Shown piece after piece: positions 51,625 through 59,648 of a stretch of DNA of 59,648 nucleotides. The notes under the pieces are model-generated. The model worked only from the letters and a program-made list of their open reading frames with translations, did no database searches and was not told the origin of the DNA. How positions within the stretch are numbered: the first letter of the stretch is position 1; every line of letters starts with the position of its first letter. The stretch comes from Amycolatopsis coloradensis (GTDB lineage Bacteria > Actinomycetota > Actinomycetes > Mycobacteriales > Pseudonocardiaceae): positions 5,928,587 to 5,988,234 of the forward strand of contig NZ_CP150484.1 of NCBI RefSeq assembly GCF_037997115.1, read 5' to 3'. The translations under genes were made by a program, and so were the position numbers.

Positions 51625-52952
51625 CGGATGCCCTGACCCGGGCCAAGGCCGTAGCCGACGCCGTCCTCTACGAGGGCTACCTGCTGTACCCCTATCGCGC
51701 GTCGGCGGCGAAGAACAAGGTGCGCTGGCAATGGGGCGTGCTCACTCCCGCCGCCTACGCGGCGGCGGGTACCGGCGAACATCACTGGTCGCAGGCGGAA
51801 GTGATCGCGGAGCCACCGGACGACGGGGTTCTCCAGGTACGGCTCCGCTTCCTCCAAGTGCAGAAACGTGTGGTCGAGGCGGCAGGCAGGGCGGTGCCGT
51901 CGCTGACCGTCGACGGAACCGAGTACACCACCTGGGAGGAGGCCGTCGAACGTGAGATCGCGGCCGCGATCCCCTTCTCGGCCCTGAGCAGGGGAACCTG
52001 CGTCCCGTTCCATCTGGAAGCCGGTGAGGACGTCGAGCCGGTCATCGGTGGCGACGACGCGCGGCTGGTGCGCAGACGTGCCTGCCTGCGCGGCGAACTG
52101 CGGCTCCGCGGGGATGCTTTGCCAGGGCCGTTCGGCGGCGTGAAACTGCGGGTGCGGGTGTACAACAAATCCGTCTGGGACGAGCCGGGAGCGACCAGGG
52201 ACGAAGCACTGGCTCACTCGATGGTCGCCACGCACACGCTACTCTCCATCCCGGGTGGCGCTTTCCTCTCGCTGATCGACCCGCCCGAATGGGCGTCCGT
52301 GGCCACCGATGAATGCGTCAACGAACGCACCTGGCCGGTCCTGCTCGGAGAGCCCGGCCGGTGCGACACCGTCCTGTGCTCGCCGATCATCCTCTACGAC
52401 CACCCGGAGATCGCCGAGGAGAGCCAAGGTCCCCTGTACGACGGCCTGGAGATCGACGAGATCCTGACCCTGCGCACGCTGACACTCACCGACGAGGAGA
52501 AACGGCAGGCACGCGCCACCGACACGCGGGCGGCCGAACTGATCGACCGGGTCGAAAGCATGCCACCGGAATTGCTGGACCGGCTCCACGGCACGATCCG
52601 CCATCTGCGCTCCGTCACCGGTGACGCGGAGGAACCGCCCGACGTGCCGTGGTGGGATCCCGAGGCTGACGCGTCGCTATCGCCGGAATCCGACACCGTG
52701 AACGTCGCCGGGGTCGCGATCGGCAAGGGCAGCCGCGTACGGCTGCGGCCCGCCAAGCGGGCCGACGCGCACGACATGTTCCTGACCGGCCGGGCCGCGG
52801 TCGTGCAGGCGGTGCTGCTCGACGTCGACGGCGTCTGGCATGTCGCGGTCACCCTCGAAGACGATCTCGGCTCGGAGCTCTATGCCCAGCACGGCCGGTA
52901 CCGCTACTTCGGCGTCGACGAGATCGAGCCGATCGCCACGGAGACGCCATGA
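51621..52952 (+). CDS. Unknown 443-aa hydrogenase-operon protein
   Basis: I do not recognise a domain with certainty. The 443-residue protein starts MTDALTRAKAVADAVLYEGYLLYPYRASAAKNKVRWQWGVLTP, has a mixed alpha/beta core with HLEAGEDVEPVIGGDDARLVRRRACLRGEL, an HSMVATHTLLSIPGGAFLSLIDPPEWA segment, a C-rich loop NERTWPVLLGEPGRCDTVLCSPIILYDHPEIAEES, a helical middle (LTDEEKRQARATDTRAAELIDRVESMPPELLDRLHGTIRHLR) and a C-terminal half with ...GSRVRLRPAKRADAHDMFLTGRAAVVQAVLLDVDGVWHVAVTLEDD. The GTG start overlaps the SIS-2 stop, and its stop overlaps the protease start (ATGA). The coupling implies a dedicated role in hydrogenase assembly or use. Confidence 0.75.
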   Translation: MTDALTRAKAVADAVLYEGYLLYPYRASAAKNKVRWQWGVLTPAAYAAAGTGEHHWSQAEVIAEPPDDGVLQVRLRFLQVQKRVVEAAGRAVPSLTVDGTEYTTWEEAVEREIAAAIPFSALSRGTCVPFHLEAGEDVEPVIGGDDARLVRRRACLRGELRLRGDALPGPFGGVKLRVRVYNKSVWDEPGATRDEALAHSMVATHTLLSIPGGAFLSLIDPPEWASVATDECVNERTWPVLLGEPGRCDTVLCSPIILYDHPEIAEESQGPLYDGLEIDEILTLRTLTLTDEEKRQARATDTRAAELIDRVESMPPELLDRLHGTIRHLRSVTGDAEEPPDVPWWDPEADASLSPESDTVNVAGVAIGKGSRVRLRPAKRADAHDMFLTGRAAVVQAVLLDVDGVWHVAVTLEDDLGSELYAQHGRYRYFGVDEIEPIATETP

Positions 52953-53494
52953 CCCCACGGATACTGGTGGCCGGCATCGGCAACGTCTTCCTCGGCGACG
53001 ACGGTTTCGGGGTCGAAGTCGTCCGCCGGATGTCCACGAAGGTCCTGCCGGATCGGGTGCGGGTGGCGGACTACGGCGTTCGGGGTATGCACCTGGCCTA
53101 CGACCTGGTCGCCGGGCAGTACGACCTGACGGTGATGGTGGACGCCACCACCCGGGGTGATGCCCCGGGCACGGTGTACGTCGTCGAACTGGATCTCCCC
53201 GACGGGCCGCCCCTGCCGACGGCGGAGGCACTCGACGCGCACGGGATGCAGCCCGATGTCGTGCTGAACCTGGTCGCCCTCCTCGGCGGGGATCCCGGCC
53301 GGGTGCTGCTGGTCGGTTGCGAACCGGCGGTGCTCGACCATCGCATGGAGCTCAGCCCCGCGGTGGCGGCCGCGGTGGACACGGCCGCGGGCGCCGTCGC
53401 CGACCTCATCGGCGCGTGCCGGGCAGCTGACCAGACCGCCGAGATCGGAAGGAATCGGGTGCCGTCATGTGCCTTGGAATCCCCGGAGAAGTGA
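52949..53494 (+). CDS. Hydrogenase maturation endopeptidase (HyaD/HycI type)
   Basis: A Ni-dependent protease of 181 residues. GIGNVFLGDDGFGVEVVRRM near the N-terminus supplies the conserved Glu/Asp pattern, and the DATTRGDAPGTVYVVEL strand and DAHGMQPDVVLNLVALLGG contain the later metal-binding His. It would cut the 24-residue C-terminal tail from the large subunit after Ni insertion. The last 15 residues diverge because the gene overlaps hypC by 28 bases. Starts with an ATGA overlap at 52949. Confidence 0.93.
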   Translation: MTPRILVAGIGNVFLGDDGFGVEVVRRMSTKVLPDRVRVADYGVRGMHLAYDLVAGQYDLTVMVDATTRGDAPGTVYVVELDLPDGPPLPTAEALDAHGMQPDVVLNLVALLGGDPGRVLLVGCEPAVLDHRMELSPAVAAAVDTAAGAVADLIGACRAADQTAEIGRNRVPSCALESPEK

Positions 53495-53739
53495 TCGAAA
53501 TTCTCGCGGACCGCCCTGATCTGGCGAAGGTCGACGTGGGCGGCGTCAAGCGGGCCATCAACATCGCGCTGGTCTCCGAAGAGGGCCTCGAGCCGGGCGA
53601 CTGGGTTCTGATCCATGTCGGCTTCGCCCTGTCCAAGATCGACGAGGCCGAGGCGAAAGCGGCGATGGACTTCCTCGAGAGCATCGGCAAGGCCTATGAC
53701 GACGAGATCGCGGCCCTGCGCGATTCGCAAATCATCTAG
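53467..53739 (+). CDS. hypC: Hydrogenase chaperone HypC
   Basis: A 90-residue protein beginning MCLGIPGEVIEI, with the essential N-terminal cysteine in place. DVGGVKRAINIALV and GLEPGDWVLIHVGFALSKIDEAEA complete the HypC fold. It carries the Fe(CN)2CO unit between HypD and the large subunit (family knowledge). The gene overlaps the protease gene by 28 bases and precedes hypD by 12 bases. Confidence 0.95.
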   Translation: MCLGIPGEVIEILADRPDLAKVDVGGVKRAINIALVSEEGLEPGDWVLIHVGFALSKIDEAEAKAAMDFLESIGKAYDDEIAALRDSQII

Positions 53740-53751
53740 GAGCTGAGAAGC

Positions 53752-54900
53752 ATGCGTTTCGTCGACGAGTTCCGCGACGCAGAGAAGGCCAAGGTGCTCT
53801 CCGCGAAGATCGCCGGCCTGTGCGAGCCCGGCCGCGAGTACAAGTTCATGGAGGTGTGCGGCGGCCATACGCACACGATCTACAAGCACGGGCTGGAGGA
53901 TTACCTTCCCGAGTCCATCACCCTGGTACACGGTCCCGGCTGCCCGGTCTGTGTCATCCCGATGGGCCGCATCGACGACGCGATCCACATCGCCCGCCGA
54001 CCCGAGGTGCTCATGACCTCGTTCGGCGACATGATGCGAGTGCCCGGCGGCGACGGGAACTTCTTCGACTCCAACGCCGAGGACACCGACATCCGGATGG
54101 TCTACTCGCCACTCGACTCGCTGAAGATCGCCAGGCAGAACCCGGACCGGCAGGTCGTGTTCATGGCGATCGGCTTCGAGACCACCACACCGTCGACCGC
54201 GATGACGATCCTGCGAGCGGCCGAAGAAGGCATCGAGAACTTCTCGGTCTTCTGCAACCACATCACCATCATCCCCGCCATCAAGGCCATCCTCGACTCT
54301 CCGGACCTGCGTCTCGACGGCTTCATCGGACCAGGGCACGTTTCGACGGTGATCGGTTGCCGCCCGTACGAATTCATCGCGAGGAGTTACGGAAAGCCCC
54401 TCGTGGTGGCCGGATTCGAGCCGCTCGACATCCTGCGGTCGATCCACATGCTGATGGTGCAGCTCAAGGAAGGCCGCTCGGAAGTGGAGAACCAGTACTC
54501 GCGGGTCGTGCCGTGGGAGGGCAACCTCAAGGCGTTGCGGGTGATCAACGAGACCATGGAGCTGCGCCCGTACTTCGAATGGCGCGGACTCGGTTTCATC
54601 TCCCACTCGGCACTGCGGTTACGCGAGAAATACGCGCCGTTCGACGCCGAGGTGAAGTACGACGTGCCGGGGGTGCGGGTCGCGGACCCGAAGGCGTGCC
54701 AATGCGGCGAGGTACTGAAAGGGGTGCTGAAACCCTGGGAATGCAAGGTCTTCGGCACCGCGTGCACCCCCGAGACCCCGATCGGAACCTGCATGGTGTC
54801 ACCCGAGGGAGCCTGCGCGGCGTACTACAACTTCGGGCGGTTCACCCGGACCAGGGTGCTGGAGACGAGCATCGCCACGGCCGACGGCGCCATCCGATGA
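53752..54900 (+). CDS. hypD: Hydrogenase maturation protein HypD
   Basis: A 382-residue Fe-S scaffold that assembles the Fe(CN)2CO moiety with HypC. Signature parts are FMEVCGGHTHTIYKHGLED, VHGPGCPVCVIPMGRID and GFETTTPSTAMTI, with C-terminal cysteines in ACQCGEVLKGVLKPWECKVFGTACTPETPIGTCMVSPEGACAAYY, presumably ligating the [4Fe-4S] cluster. AGGAGCTGAGAAGC lies before the ATG at 53752. Stop overlaps the hypE start (ATGA). Confidence 0.96.
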   Translation: MRFVDEFRDAEKAKVLSAKIAGLCEPGREYKFMEVCGGHTHTIYKHGLEDYLPESITLVHGPGCPVCVIPMGRIDDAIHIARRPEVLMTSFGDMMRVPGGDGNFFDSNAEDTDIRMVYSPLDSLKIARQNPDRQVVFMAIGFETTTPSTAMTILRAAEEGIENFSVFCNHITIIPAIKAILDSPDLRLDGFIGPGHVSTVIGCRPYEFIARSYGKPLVVAGFEPLDILRSIHMLMVQLKEGRSEVENQYSRVVPWEGNLKALRVINETMELRPYFEWRGLGFISHSALRLREKYAPFDAEVKYDVPGVRVADPKACQCGEVLKGVLKPWECKVFGTACTPETPIGTCMVSPEGACAAYYNFGRFTRTRVLETSIATADGAIR

Positions 54901-55991
54901 GCGCCGGTACCGGTACGCCGTCCGGCCGGGAACAGGCGGTGCTCGATCGGATCGACAGGGCCCGCAGACGCCGGGCCAAGGTACGCGAGGACCGGATCAC
55001 GCTGGCCCACGGATCCGGCGGCAAGGCCACCCAAACCCTGATCGAAGGCGTCTTTCTCGAGGCGTTTCGCAATCCTCTGCTGGAGCCGCTCGAAGACGCG
55101 GCCGCGCTGACGATCCACGGCTCCCGGCTGGCGCTGACCACCGACTCGTTCGTGGTGTCACCGCTGTTCTTCCCCGGTGGCGACATCGGAGACCTCGCCG
55201 TCAACGGAACGGTCAACGATCTCGCCGTGTCCGGCGCCGAACCGCTGTACCTGACGGCGGGTTTCATCCTGGAGGAGGGATTCCCGGTCGCCGATCTGAC
55301 GAGGATCGTGGAGTCGATGAGGTCCGCCGCCGACGCCGCCGGGGTGGCCATCGTGACCGGCGATACCAAGGTGGTGCAGCGCGGAAAGGTCGACGGCTGC
55401 TACGTCAACACGGCAGGTGTCGGTGTGATCGACCATCCGCACAGGCTCGGGGTCGCGACGGTCAGGCCCGGAGACGCCGTCATCGTGTCCGGCCCGATCG
55501 GCGACCACGGCATCACCGTGATGCTCGCCCGCGGCGAACTCGGCATCGAGGCGGACCTTCGATCGGACACCGCGCCGGTGCACGGGCTCGTCGCCGCGCT
55601 GTTGGCGGAAACCCCTGGTGTGCGGGCAATGCGCGACGCGACGCGAGGTGGCGTCGCGACCGTGCTCAACGAAATGGCCAGGGCGGCGGAGGTGGCCGTG
55701 GTGATCGACGAACAGCGGATCCCCGTCCGCGCTCAGGTACGCGGGGCGTCGGAGCTGCTCGGCATCGATCCGCTCTACGTGGCCTGCGAGGGCCGGATCG
55801 TGGTGGTCGTCGACGGCGCGCAGGCCGAGACCGCGCTGGCCGCGATGCGCGCGCACCCGCTCGGCTCGCAGGCCGCGATCATCGGCCGGATCAAGGCCGA
55901 TCCGCCGGGCCTGGTGCTGTTGAACACCGCCTTCGGCGGGACCCGGATCTGCGATCTCCTGGTCGGGGATCCACTGCCGCGAATCTGCTGA
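54897..55991 (+). CDS. hypE: Hydrogenase maturation protein HypE
   Basis: A 364-residue enzyme that dehydrates the carbamoyl group on its C-terminal cysteine to thiocyanate. The ATP-binding part is ITLAHGSGGKATQTLIEGVFL and GDIGDLAVNGTVNDLAVSGAEPLYL, and the protein ends PRIC, the universal HypE C-terminus with the carbamoyl-accepting cysteine. The ATG at 54897 overlaps the hypD stop by four bases. Confidence 0.96.
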   Translation: MSAGTGTPSGREQAVLDRIDRARRRRAKVREDRITLAHGSGGKATQTLIEGVFLEAFRNPLLEPLEDAAALTIHGSRLALTTDSFVVSPLFFPGGDIGDLAVNGTVNDLAVSGAEPLYLTAGFILEEGFPVADLTRIVESMRSAADAAGVAIVTGDTKVVQRGKVDGCYVNTAGVGVIDHPHRLGVATVRPGDAVIVSGPIGDHGITVMLARGELGIEADLRSDTAPVHGLVAALLAETPGVRAMRDATRGGVATVLNEMARAAEVAVVIDEQRIPVRAQVRGASELLGIDPLYVACEGRIVVVVDGAQAETALAAMRAHPLGSQAAIIGRIKADPPGLVLLNTAFGGTRICDLLVGDPLPRIC

Positions 55992-56012
55992 AGACCGGCG
56001 AAGGGAGCGGGC

Positions 56013-56396
56013 GTGCACGAACTGTCCATCACCCAGGCGGCGGTCGAGACGATCATCGAACGGATGGGCGCAACCCCCATCCGCCGCGTCACGCTGGAGA
56101 TCGGGGTCCTGTCCGGGGTGGTGGTGGACTCGGTGCGGTTCTGCTTCGAGGTGATCGTGGCCGGCACTCCCCTGCGGGACGCGGTCCTGGATGTGGTCGA
56201 AACACCGGGGCGCGCCGCCTGCCGCGACTGCACTTTGGAGTTCGTCGTCGAGGACCCGAGGATCCTGCTCTGCCCCGGCTGCGGCGACGCCGACGTGCGG
56301 GTACTCGCCGGGCGGGAACTGAGGATCAAATCCGTGGAGGTGGAGAACGTATGTGCGCGACCTGCGGTTGCTCGGACGAGGCCGGAACCCGGGTGA
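56013..56396 (+). CDS. hypA: Hydrogenase nickel chaperone HypA
   Basis: A 127-residue nickel-insertion protein. His2 (MHELSITQAAVETI) is the Ni ligand and the zinc site has Cys70/73 (ACRDC) and Cys87/90 (LCPGC). The start is GTG at 56013 after AAGGGAG. The 3' end overlaps hypB by 46 bases, so the last residues are constrained by both frames. Acts with HypB. Confidence 0.94.
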   Translation: MHELSITQAAVETIIERMGATPIRRVTLEIGVLSGVVVDSVRFCFEVIVAGTPLRDAVLDVVETPGRAACRDCTLEFVVEDPRILLCPGCGDADVRVLAGRELRIKSVEVENVCARPAVARTRPEPG

Positions 56397-57115
56397 TCGA
56401 CCCGGAGGCCGGCGGGCACGGTCATGGACACGATCACGTGCATCCGGAAACGAAGCGGACCGTGCTGCTGGAGCAGGACATCCTCGCCGCGAATGACCTG
56501 CTGGCCGAGAACAACCGCGGCTGGCTGGCAGAACGGGCGATCCATGCCGTGAACCTGATGAGCTCACCCGGATCCGGCAAGACCACGCTGCTCGAACGCA
56601 CCATCCGAGAGCTGGGCCGCGAGTTCCCGATGACCGTGATCGAAGGCGATCAGGAGACCGTGTTCGACGCCGACCGGATCAGGGCGACCGGATGCCGGGT
56701 GATCCAGGTCAACACCGGCGCGGGCTGTCATCTGGACGCGGACATGCTGGCCAAGGCACTGCGCACGCTCGATCCACCGAACCGGTCCACGGTATTCATC
56801 GAGAACGTCGGCAACCTGGTCTGCCCAGCGCTCTTCGACCTCGGCGAAGGCACCCGCACGGTGATCATGTCGGTCACCGAGGGCGCGGACAAACCGGGGA
56901 AATACCCGCATATGTTCCGCACGGCGGACGTGGTCCTGCTCAACAAAATCGACCTACTGCCCTACGTGGACTTCGACGTCGACATGTTTCTCACCGCGCT
57001 GACGCAGGTGAACCCGAGGTCTCGCGTACTCCAGATGTCGGCGACCGGCGGTGAGGGCATGGACGACTGGTACGGCTGGCTCCGTGAGCGAGTCGGTCTC
57101 GGGCCGACGGTCTGA
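56351..57115 (+). CDS. hypB: Hydrogenase nickel-incorporation GTPase HypB
   Basis: A 254-residue GTPase that loads nickel with HypA. MCATCGC (Cys2, Cys5, Cys7) is the N-terminal high-affinity Ni motif, followed by a His-rich stretch HGHGHDHVH (23-31), the P-loop SSPGSGKTT (71-79), FIENVGNLVCPALFDLG with the metal-site cysteine, and LLNKIDLLPY for guanine. The start lies in the end of hypA. Last recognisable gene of the operon. Confidence 0.95.
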   Translation: MCATCGCSDEAGTRVIDPEAGGHGHGHDHVHPETKRTVLLEQDILAANDLLAENNRGWLAERAIHAVNLMSSPGSGKTTLLERTIRELGREFPMTVIEGDQETVFDADRIRATGCRVIQVNTGAGCHLDADMLAKALRTLDPPNRSTVFIENVGNLVCPALFDLGEGTRTVIMSVTEGADKPGKYPHMFRTADVVLLNKIDLLPYVDFDVDMFLTALTQVNPRSRVLQMSATGGEGMDDWYGWLRERVGLGPTV

Positions 57116-57857
57116 GAACACCGGCCGAGCGCCGCGACGGCCCCGATCGGAGATTTCTTTCCGTCGCGGGTCGCCCGACCTCTTCGACAAGGCCGGATAC
57201 CGCTTGGCTGCGACGCGCGAGTCCAGTGAACCGGGGCCTTTGTGCGACCGCCCAGCGTCCAGGCCGGCGACCTCGTACAGCCGCAGATCGGCGTGTCGAG
57301 TGCGGGACCGTCGCGGCGCCGGCCACGACATCGTTGGGCTCGGCCAGCTGAGCTCACGTGTGCCAGATCGGGACCGCCCCAGGCCGTCGTGCCTGAACGT
57401 TCGGCGGGCAGCTTCAGCTTGCGCAGGCCGTTCGCCTGTCCGGAGTGAAGGCATCCATCGGCAGGCTGGTCGATGTTGCCGCAGTCAGCGCTCGGGACAG
57501 CGCCGTCCGCCGGTGGTGGGGAGCGGGACCGCAGGTCATACCGGAGACATCACTGCTTTGCGCGAGCTCGCGCAGAGCACGGCCGAGAACCCGGATACGG
57601 AGCGTCACTGACTGGCCACAGGACGCGGCTGAGCGACCCGCGCAGTACCAGATCAGGTGCCGTAACTATGCGTCACTCAGCGTCACTCTTCGACTTTAGC
57701 GCCCTGGCCTGCGGTTTTGCGCGACAGGAACACTCGATCGTAGACTTGAACACCATCAGACGGTAACCGGACATCATCTCAATGTGAGTCTTCGTGACGA
57801 TACGTACCCCCCTGATTGAGGCCTCCCAGGCGACGTATACTCTTCTCACATCAGCAA
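57116..57857. other. Gene-poor region before tRNA-Leu
   Basis: 742 bases with only short overlapping frames and no ribosome sites. No palindromes of the A, B or D families. Possibly decayed coding DNA between the hydrogenase locus and the integrated element, but I recognise no protein fragment. Confidence 0.5.
57836..57841 (+). promoter_or_regulatory. tRNA-Leu promoter -10
   Basis: TATACT lies 16 bases before the tRNA, a good -10 hexamer. A -35 is not clear. Confidence 0.5.
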
Positions 57858-57941
57858 GTCCGAGTGGCGGAATGGCAGACGCGCTAGCTTGAGGTGCTAG
57901 TGTCCTTAACGGACGTGGGGGTTCAAGTCCCCCCTCGGACA
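57858..57941 (+). tRNA. tRNA-Leu (anticodon GAG)
   Basis: An 84-base class II tRNA. Acceptor arms GTCCGAG and CTCGGAC pair fully. The anticodon stem CTAGC/GCTAG encloses TTGAGGT, giving GAG. A long variable arm TGTCCTTAACGGAC and the T arm GGGGG TTCAAGT CCCCC follow. CCA is not encoded. It reads CUC/CUU leucine codons, and its 3' part is a common integration target. Confidence 0.97.
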
Positions 57942-57979
57942 CAAATTCATGGTGGATCTCCCACAGCACAGAGTAATCG

Positions 57980-58002
57980 GCCCGCTTCGGCGGGTCTTTC
58001 TT
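57980..58002 (+). terminator. tRNA-Leu terminator
   Basis: CCCGC TTCG GCGGG followed by TCTTTCTT is a compact hairpin with a stable tetraloop and a T-rich tail, 39 bases after the tRNA. Confidence 0.85.
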
Positions 58003-58081
58003 GCGTTACCGGTACGACCTGGTCGTCTAGACTGATCCTGGTCGCGCCCTCCCCGTGTACGGCAGTCCGGGGAGGTGTGTC

Positions 58082-58552
58082 ATGACCCGTCCGATCTCGT
58101 CGGTGTCCCTGCCCACCGCTGTCCCCGCGTCCGCGCGGGTGCGGTCGCCGTTGCCAGCCCCCGTTCCGCTGGAGCTTCCGTCCCTGCACACGCCAGGCGC
58201 GGCCGGAGGACCGCGGTTGTCGATCGCGGTCCTCGACGCCGGCGGGCGCCTGCAGGACCGGGGTGCGGTCGCGGCTCTGGGCTGGAGCGCGGGTGACCGG
58301 CTGCTGATCACGCTCGTCCAGACGTCGGTGGTGATCCACCGGGGCGCCGACGGCGTGTTCGTCATGCCCCGCAAGCCCTATGTCTGCCTCCCCGCCACGG
58401 TCCGCAGGGCCTGCGGCGTGGAGGCGGGAGCCCGCATGCTCCTGGTCGCCGACGCCGAGCACGACGTCCTCGTCGTCCACCCCGAACCCGCCGTGCAGGC
58501 GATGCTGCGCGCCTTCCACGCCTCGCTCGCCACCACCGAGGAGGCATCATGA
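58082..58552 (+). CDS. AbrB/MazE-like protein coupled to the integrase
   Basis: A 156-residue protein. After a Pro/Ala-rich N-terminus (about 1-40) it has two swapped-hairpin-like segments, LSIAVLDAGGRLQDRGAVAALGWSAGDRLLI and VCLPATVRRACGVEAGARMLLVADAEHDVLVVHP, of the AbrB/SpoVT type that bind DNA or act as antitoxin-like repressors. GGGAGG precedes the ATG at 58082. Its stop overlaps the integrase start by four bases (ATGA), so the two form a module. Probably controls integrase expression or aids recombination. Confidence 0.75.
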   Translation: MTRPISSVSLPTAVPASARVRSPLPAPVPLELPSLHTPGAAGGPRLSIAVLDAGGRLQDRGAVAALGWSAGDRLLITLVQTSVVIHRGADGVFVMPRKPYVCLPATVRRACGVEAGARMLLVADAEHDVLVVHPEPAVQAMLRAFHASLATTEEAS

Positions 58553-59586
58553 GCACCTCCTCCAGCCCGCAGGACCTCGAAACCGCTCGTCTTCTCCTGG
58601 ACCGTCTCGGCGTCGACCCCGCCGAACTCCTCACGACCACCGCACCGGAGGATGGCCAGTCGCGGCGCCGGCCCATGCCGACCATCCGGGAATGGATTCC
58701 CGTCGTCGCCGCGCTGCTGTCCCCCAGCACCGCCGCCTCCTACGGTTCGTACTGGGCGAAAGCCGAGGCGGTGTGGGGTGACCGGCCCATGGACACGATC
58801 ACCGCCACCGAGATCAAAGCCCAATCCGAGATCGCGCGCGCCACGGCCGTGGTCCGCCGCAACTCCCGCGGCGGCCGCAACGCGGCCGAGAACTTCATCG
58901 CCGCCGTCCGCTGCCTCTACAAGCACCTGGAGAACGACGGCCGGCTCGACCAGCACCGCAACCCCGCCCGCAGGGTCACCAAACCACGGCGCAATCCCTC
59001 CACCCGCCGGGCCCTGCCCAACGGGCAACTGTCCGAGCTCAACGACGTCGTCGCCAGCACCGGAGACGACCCCGAACTCGACGCCCTCCTCTGCCGTCTC
59101 CACGAGGAAACCGCCTGCCGCCGCGGCGGAGCGCTCGCCCTGCGACCACGAGACCTCGATCGCCGGCAATGCACAGTCCTGCTTCGGGAGAAAGGCGAAA
59201 CCGAACGCTGGCAACCCGTCTCCCCCACCCTGATGCGCCACCTCATCGCTCATGGGGAGGAGCGCGGCAACGGCGGCCGAGAGGAGCAGCTCCTGCGCTA
59301 CGCCAACGGCAACCCCATCACCAAACGCCGCTACGACTACATCTTCCGGCGTGTCCACGCTGAGCTCGAGTGGGCCCGGGCACTACAGGTCACTGCCCAC
59401 TGGCTCCGGCACACCACCCTGACCTGGGTCGAGCGCAACTTCGGCATCGGCGTTGCTCGCGCCTACGCCGGACACGCCGACACCGCCAGCGACCTCACCA
59501 CCACCAGCTACGTCAAAGCCGACATCACCGAAGTCGCCGCCGCGCTCGCCGCACTCACCGGCGAACCACACCCGCTCGCCGCCTGA
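58549..59586 (+). CDS. Tyrosine site-specific integrase
   Basis: A 345-residue phage-type integrase. The N-terminal part has a SAM-like core-binding domain (about 45-135, STAASYGSYWAKAEAVWG...FIAAVRCLYKHLENDG). The catalytic domain keeps the expected residues: Arg in ETACRRGGAL (191/192), the HxxR pair His284/Arg287 (AHWLRHT), His309 (GHAD) and the nucleophile Tyr321 (TTSYVKAD). Encoded just after tRNA-Leu and coupled to an AbrB-like gene. The rest of any integrated element lies outside the window or has been lost. Confidence 0.93.
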   Translation: MSTSSSPQDLETARLLLDRLGVDPAELLTTTAPEDGQSRRRPMPTIREWIPVVAALLSPSTAASYGSYWAKAEAVWGDRPMDTITATEIKAQSEIARATAVVRRNSRGGRNAAENFIAAVRCLYKHLENDGRLDQHRNPARRVTKPRRNPSTRRALPNGQLSELNDVVASTGDDPELDALLCRLHEETACRRGGALALRPRDLDRRQCTVLLREKGETERWQPVSPTLMRHLIAHGEERGNGGREEQLLRYANGNPITKRRYDYIFRRVHAELEWARALQVTAHWLRHTTLTWVERNFGIGVARAYAGHADTASDLTTTSYVKADITEVAAALAALTGEPHPLAA

Positions 59587-59648
59587 CCCCAACACCCGAG
59601 CAGCCACGGATGCCGGAAGTGATGCTCGCGGTCTCCCATTCGGGACCG

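Noticed and set aside
53820..54896. Upstream extension of the hypE frame inside hypD
   Set aside because: hypD is certain in the other frame, and the ATGA overlap fixes the hypE start at 54897.
57673..57969. A 98-codon frame across tRNA-Leu on the minus strand
   Set aside because: It is the antisense of the tRNA (contains GGLEPPRPLRTLAPQASASAIPPLG), a known kind of false gene.
59588..59648. Looked for a repeat of the tRNA-Leu 3' end as an attachment site
   Set aside because: No copy is present before the window ends.

Overview
The window looks like chromosomal DNA of a high-GC actinomycete, most plausibly Amycolatopsis or a close Pseudonocardiaceae relative. This is inferred from GC-rich codon use, GTG/TTG starts, GTGA/ATGA start-stop overlaps, secreted trypsin-like proteases, F420/flavin LLM oxidoreductases, an Actinobacteria-type high-affinity [NiFe] hydrogenase, and families of GTGAAGGCCTCCTT-type palindromes between genes. 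The first 12 bases match the end of an Illumina adapter, so the left end is a raw contig end.

Layout. 0.1-20.4 kb: secreted enzymes and regulators. These include a GH87-type alpha-glucanase with many accessory domains, two trypsin-like proteases, an M64 peptidase, LuxR, LysR, AraC and GntR regulators, a flavin oxidoreductase, a SecDF-P1-head-like lipoprotein, a PEBP-SRPBCC fusion, a choice-of-anchor-B protein and an epoxide hydrolase, plus two short genes (a 43-aa membrane protein and a PDPG-repeat protein). 20.5-35.5 kb: a catabolic island. A TetR gene is divergent from SDR / saccharopine-dehydrogenase-like / acyl-CoA ligase; a two-module Lrp regulator is divergent from amidohydrolase / MHS transporter; then come aldehyde dehydrogenase, GMC oxidoreductase, LLM oxidoreductase, CoA transferase and acyl-CoA dehydrogenase. 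35.6-39.6 kb: small secreted proteins, a secreted alpha/beta hydrolase, a catalytically dead streptogrisin-like protein and another LLM oxidoreductase.

40.2-57.1 kb: a complete group 1h (formerly group 5) [NiFe] hydrogenase locus in three transcription blocks. hypF reads right. A six-gene operon reads left: small subunit, large subunit, a NifU protein with a four-cysteine Rieske-like domain, a DUF5947-like protein, a DUF6084-like protein and a 55-aa membrane protein. A long right-reading operon holds two SIS-domain sugar-isomerase paralogues around a HypC-like protein, an unknown 443-aa protein, the maturation endopeptidase, and hypC, D, E, A, B. A regulator with an XRE-type HTH sits at the divergent promoter. 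Three intergenic copies of a 16-bp palindrome, CGGACA-N4-TGTCCG, lie upstream of the three blocks and look like a shared operator. This set would make and mature an enzyme that scavenges atmospheric H2.

57.1-59.6 kb: a gene-poor stretch, a tRNA-Leu(GAG), then an AbrB-like gene translationally coupled to a tyrosine integrase, which looks like the edge of an integrated element.

The most notable items are the shared hydrogenase operator, the complementary degeneration of the two SIS paralogues, the Cys-for-His change in the Rieske-like domain of the NifU protein, the pseudoprotease, and the covarying intergenic palindromes.
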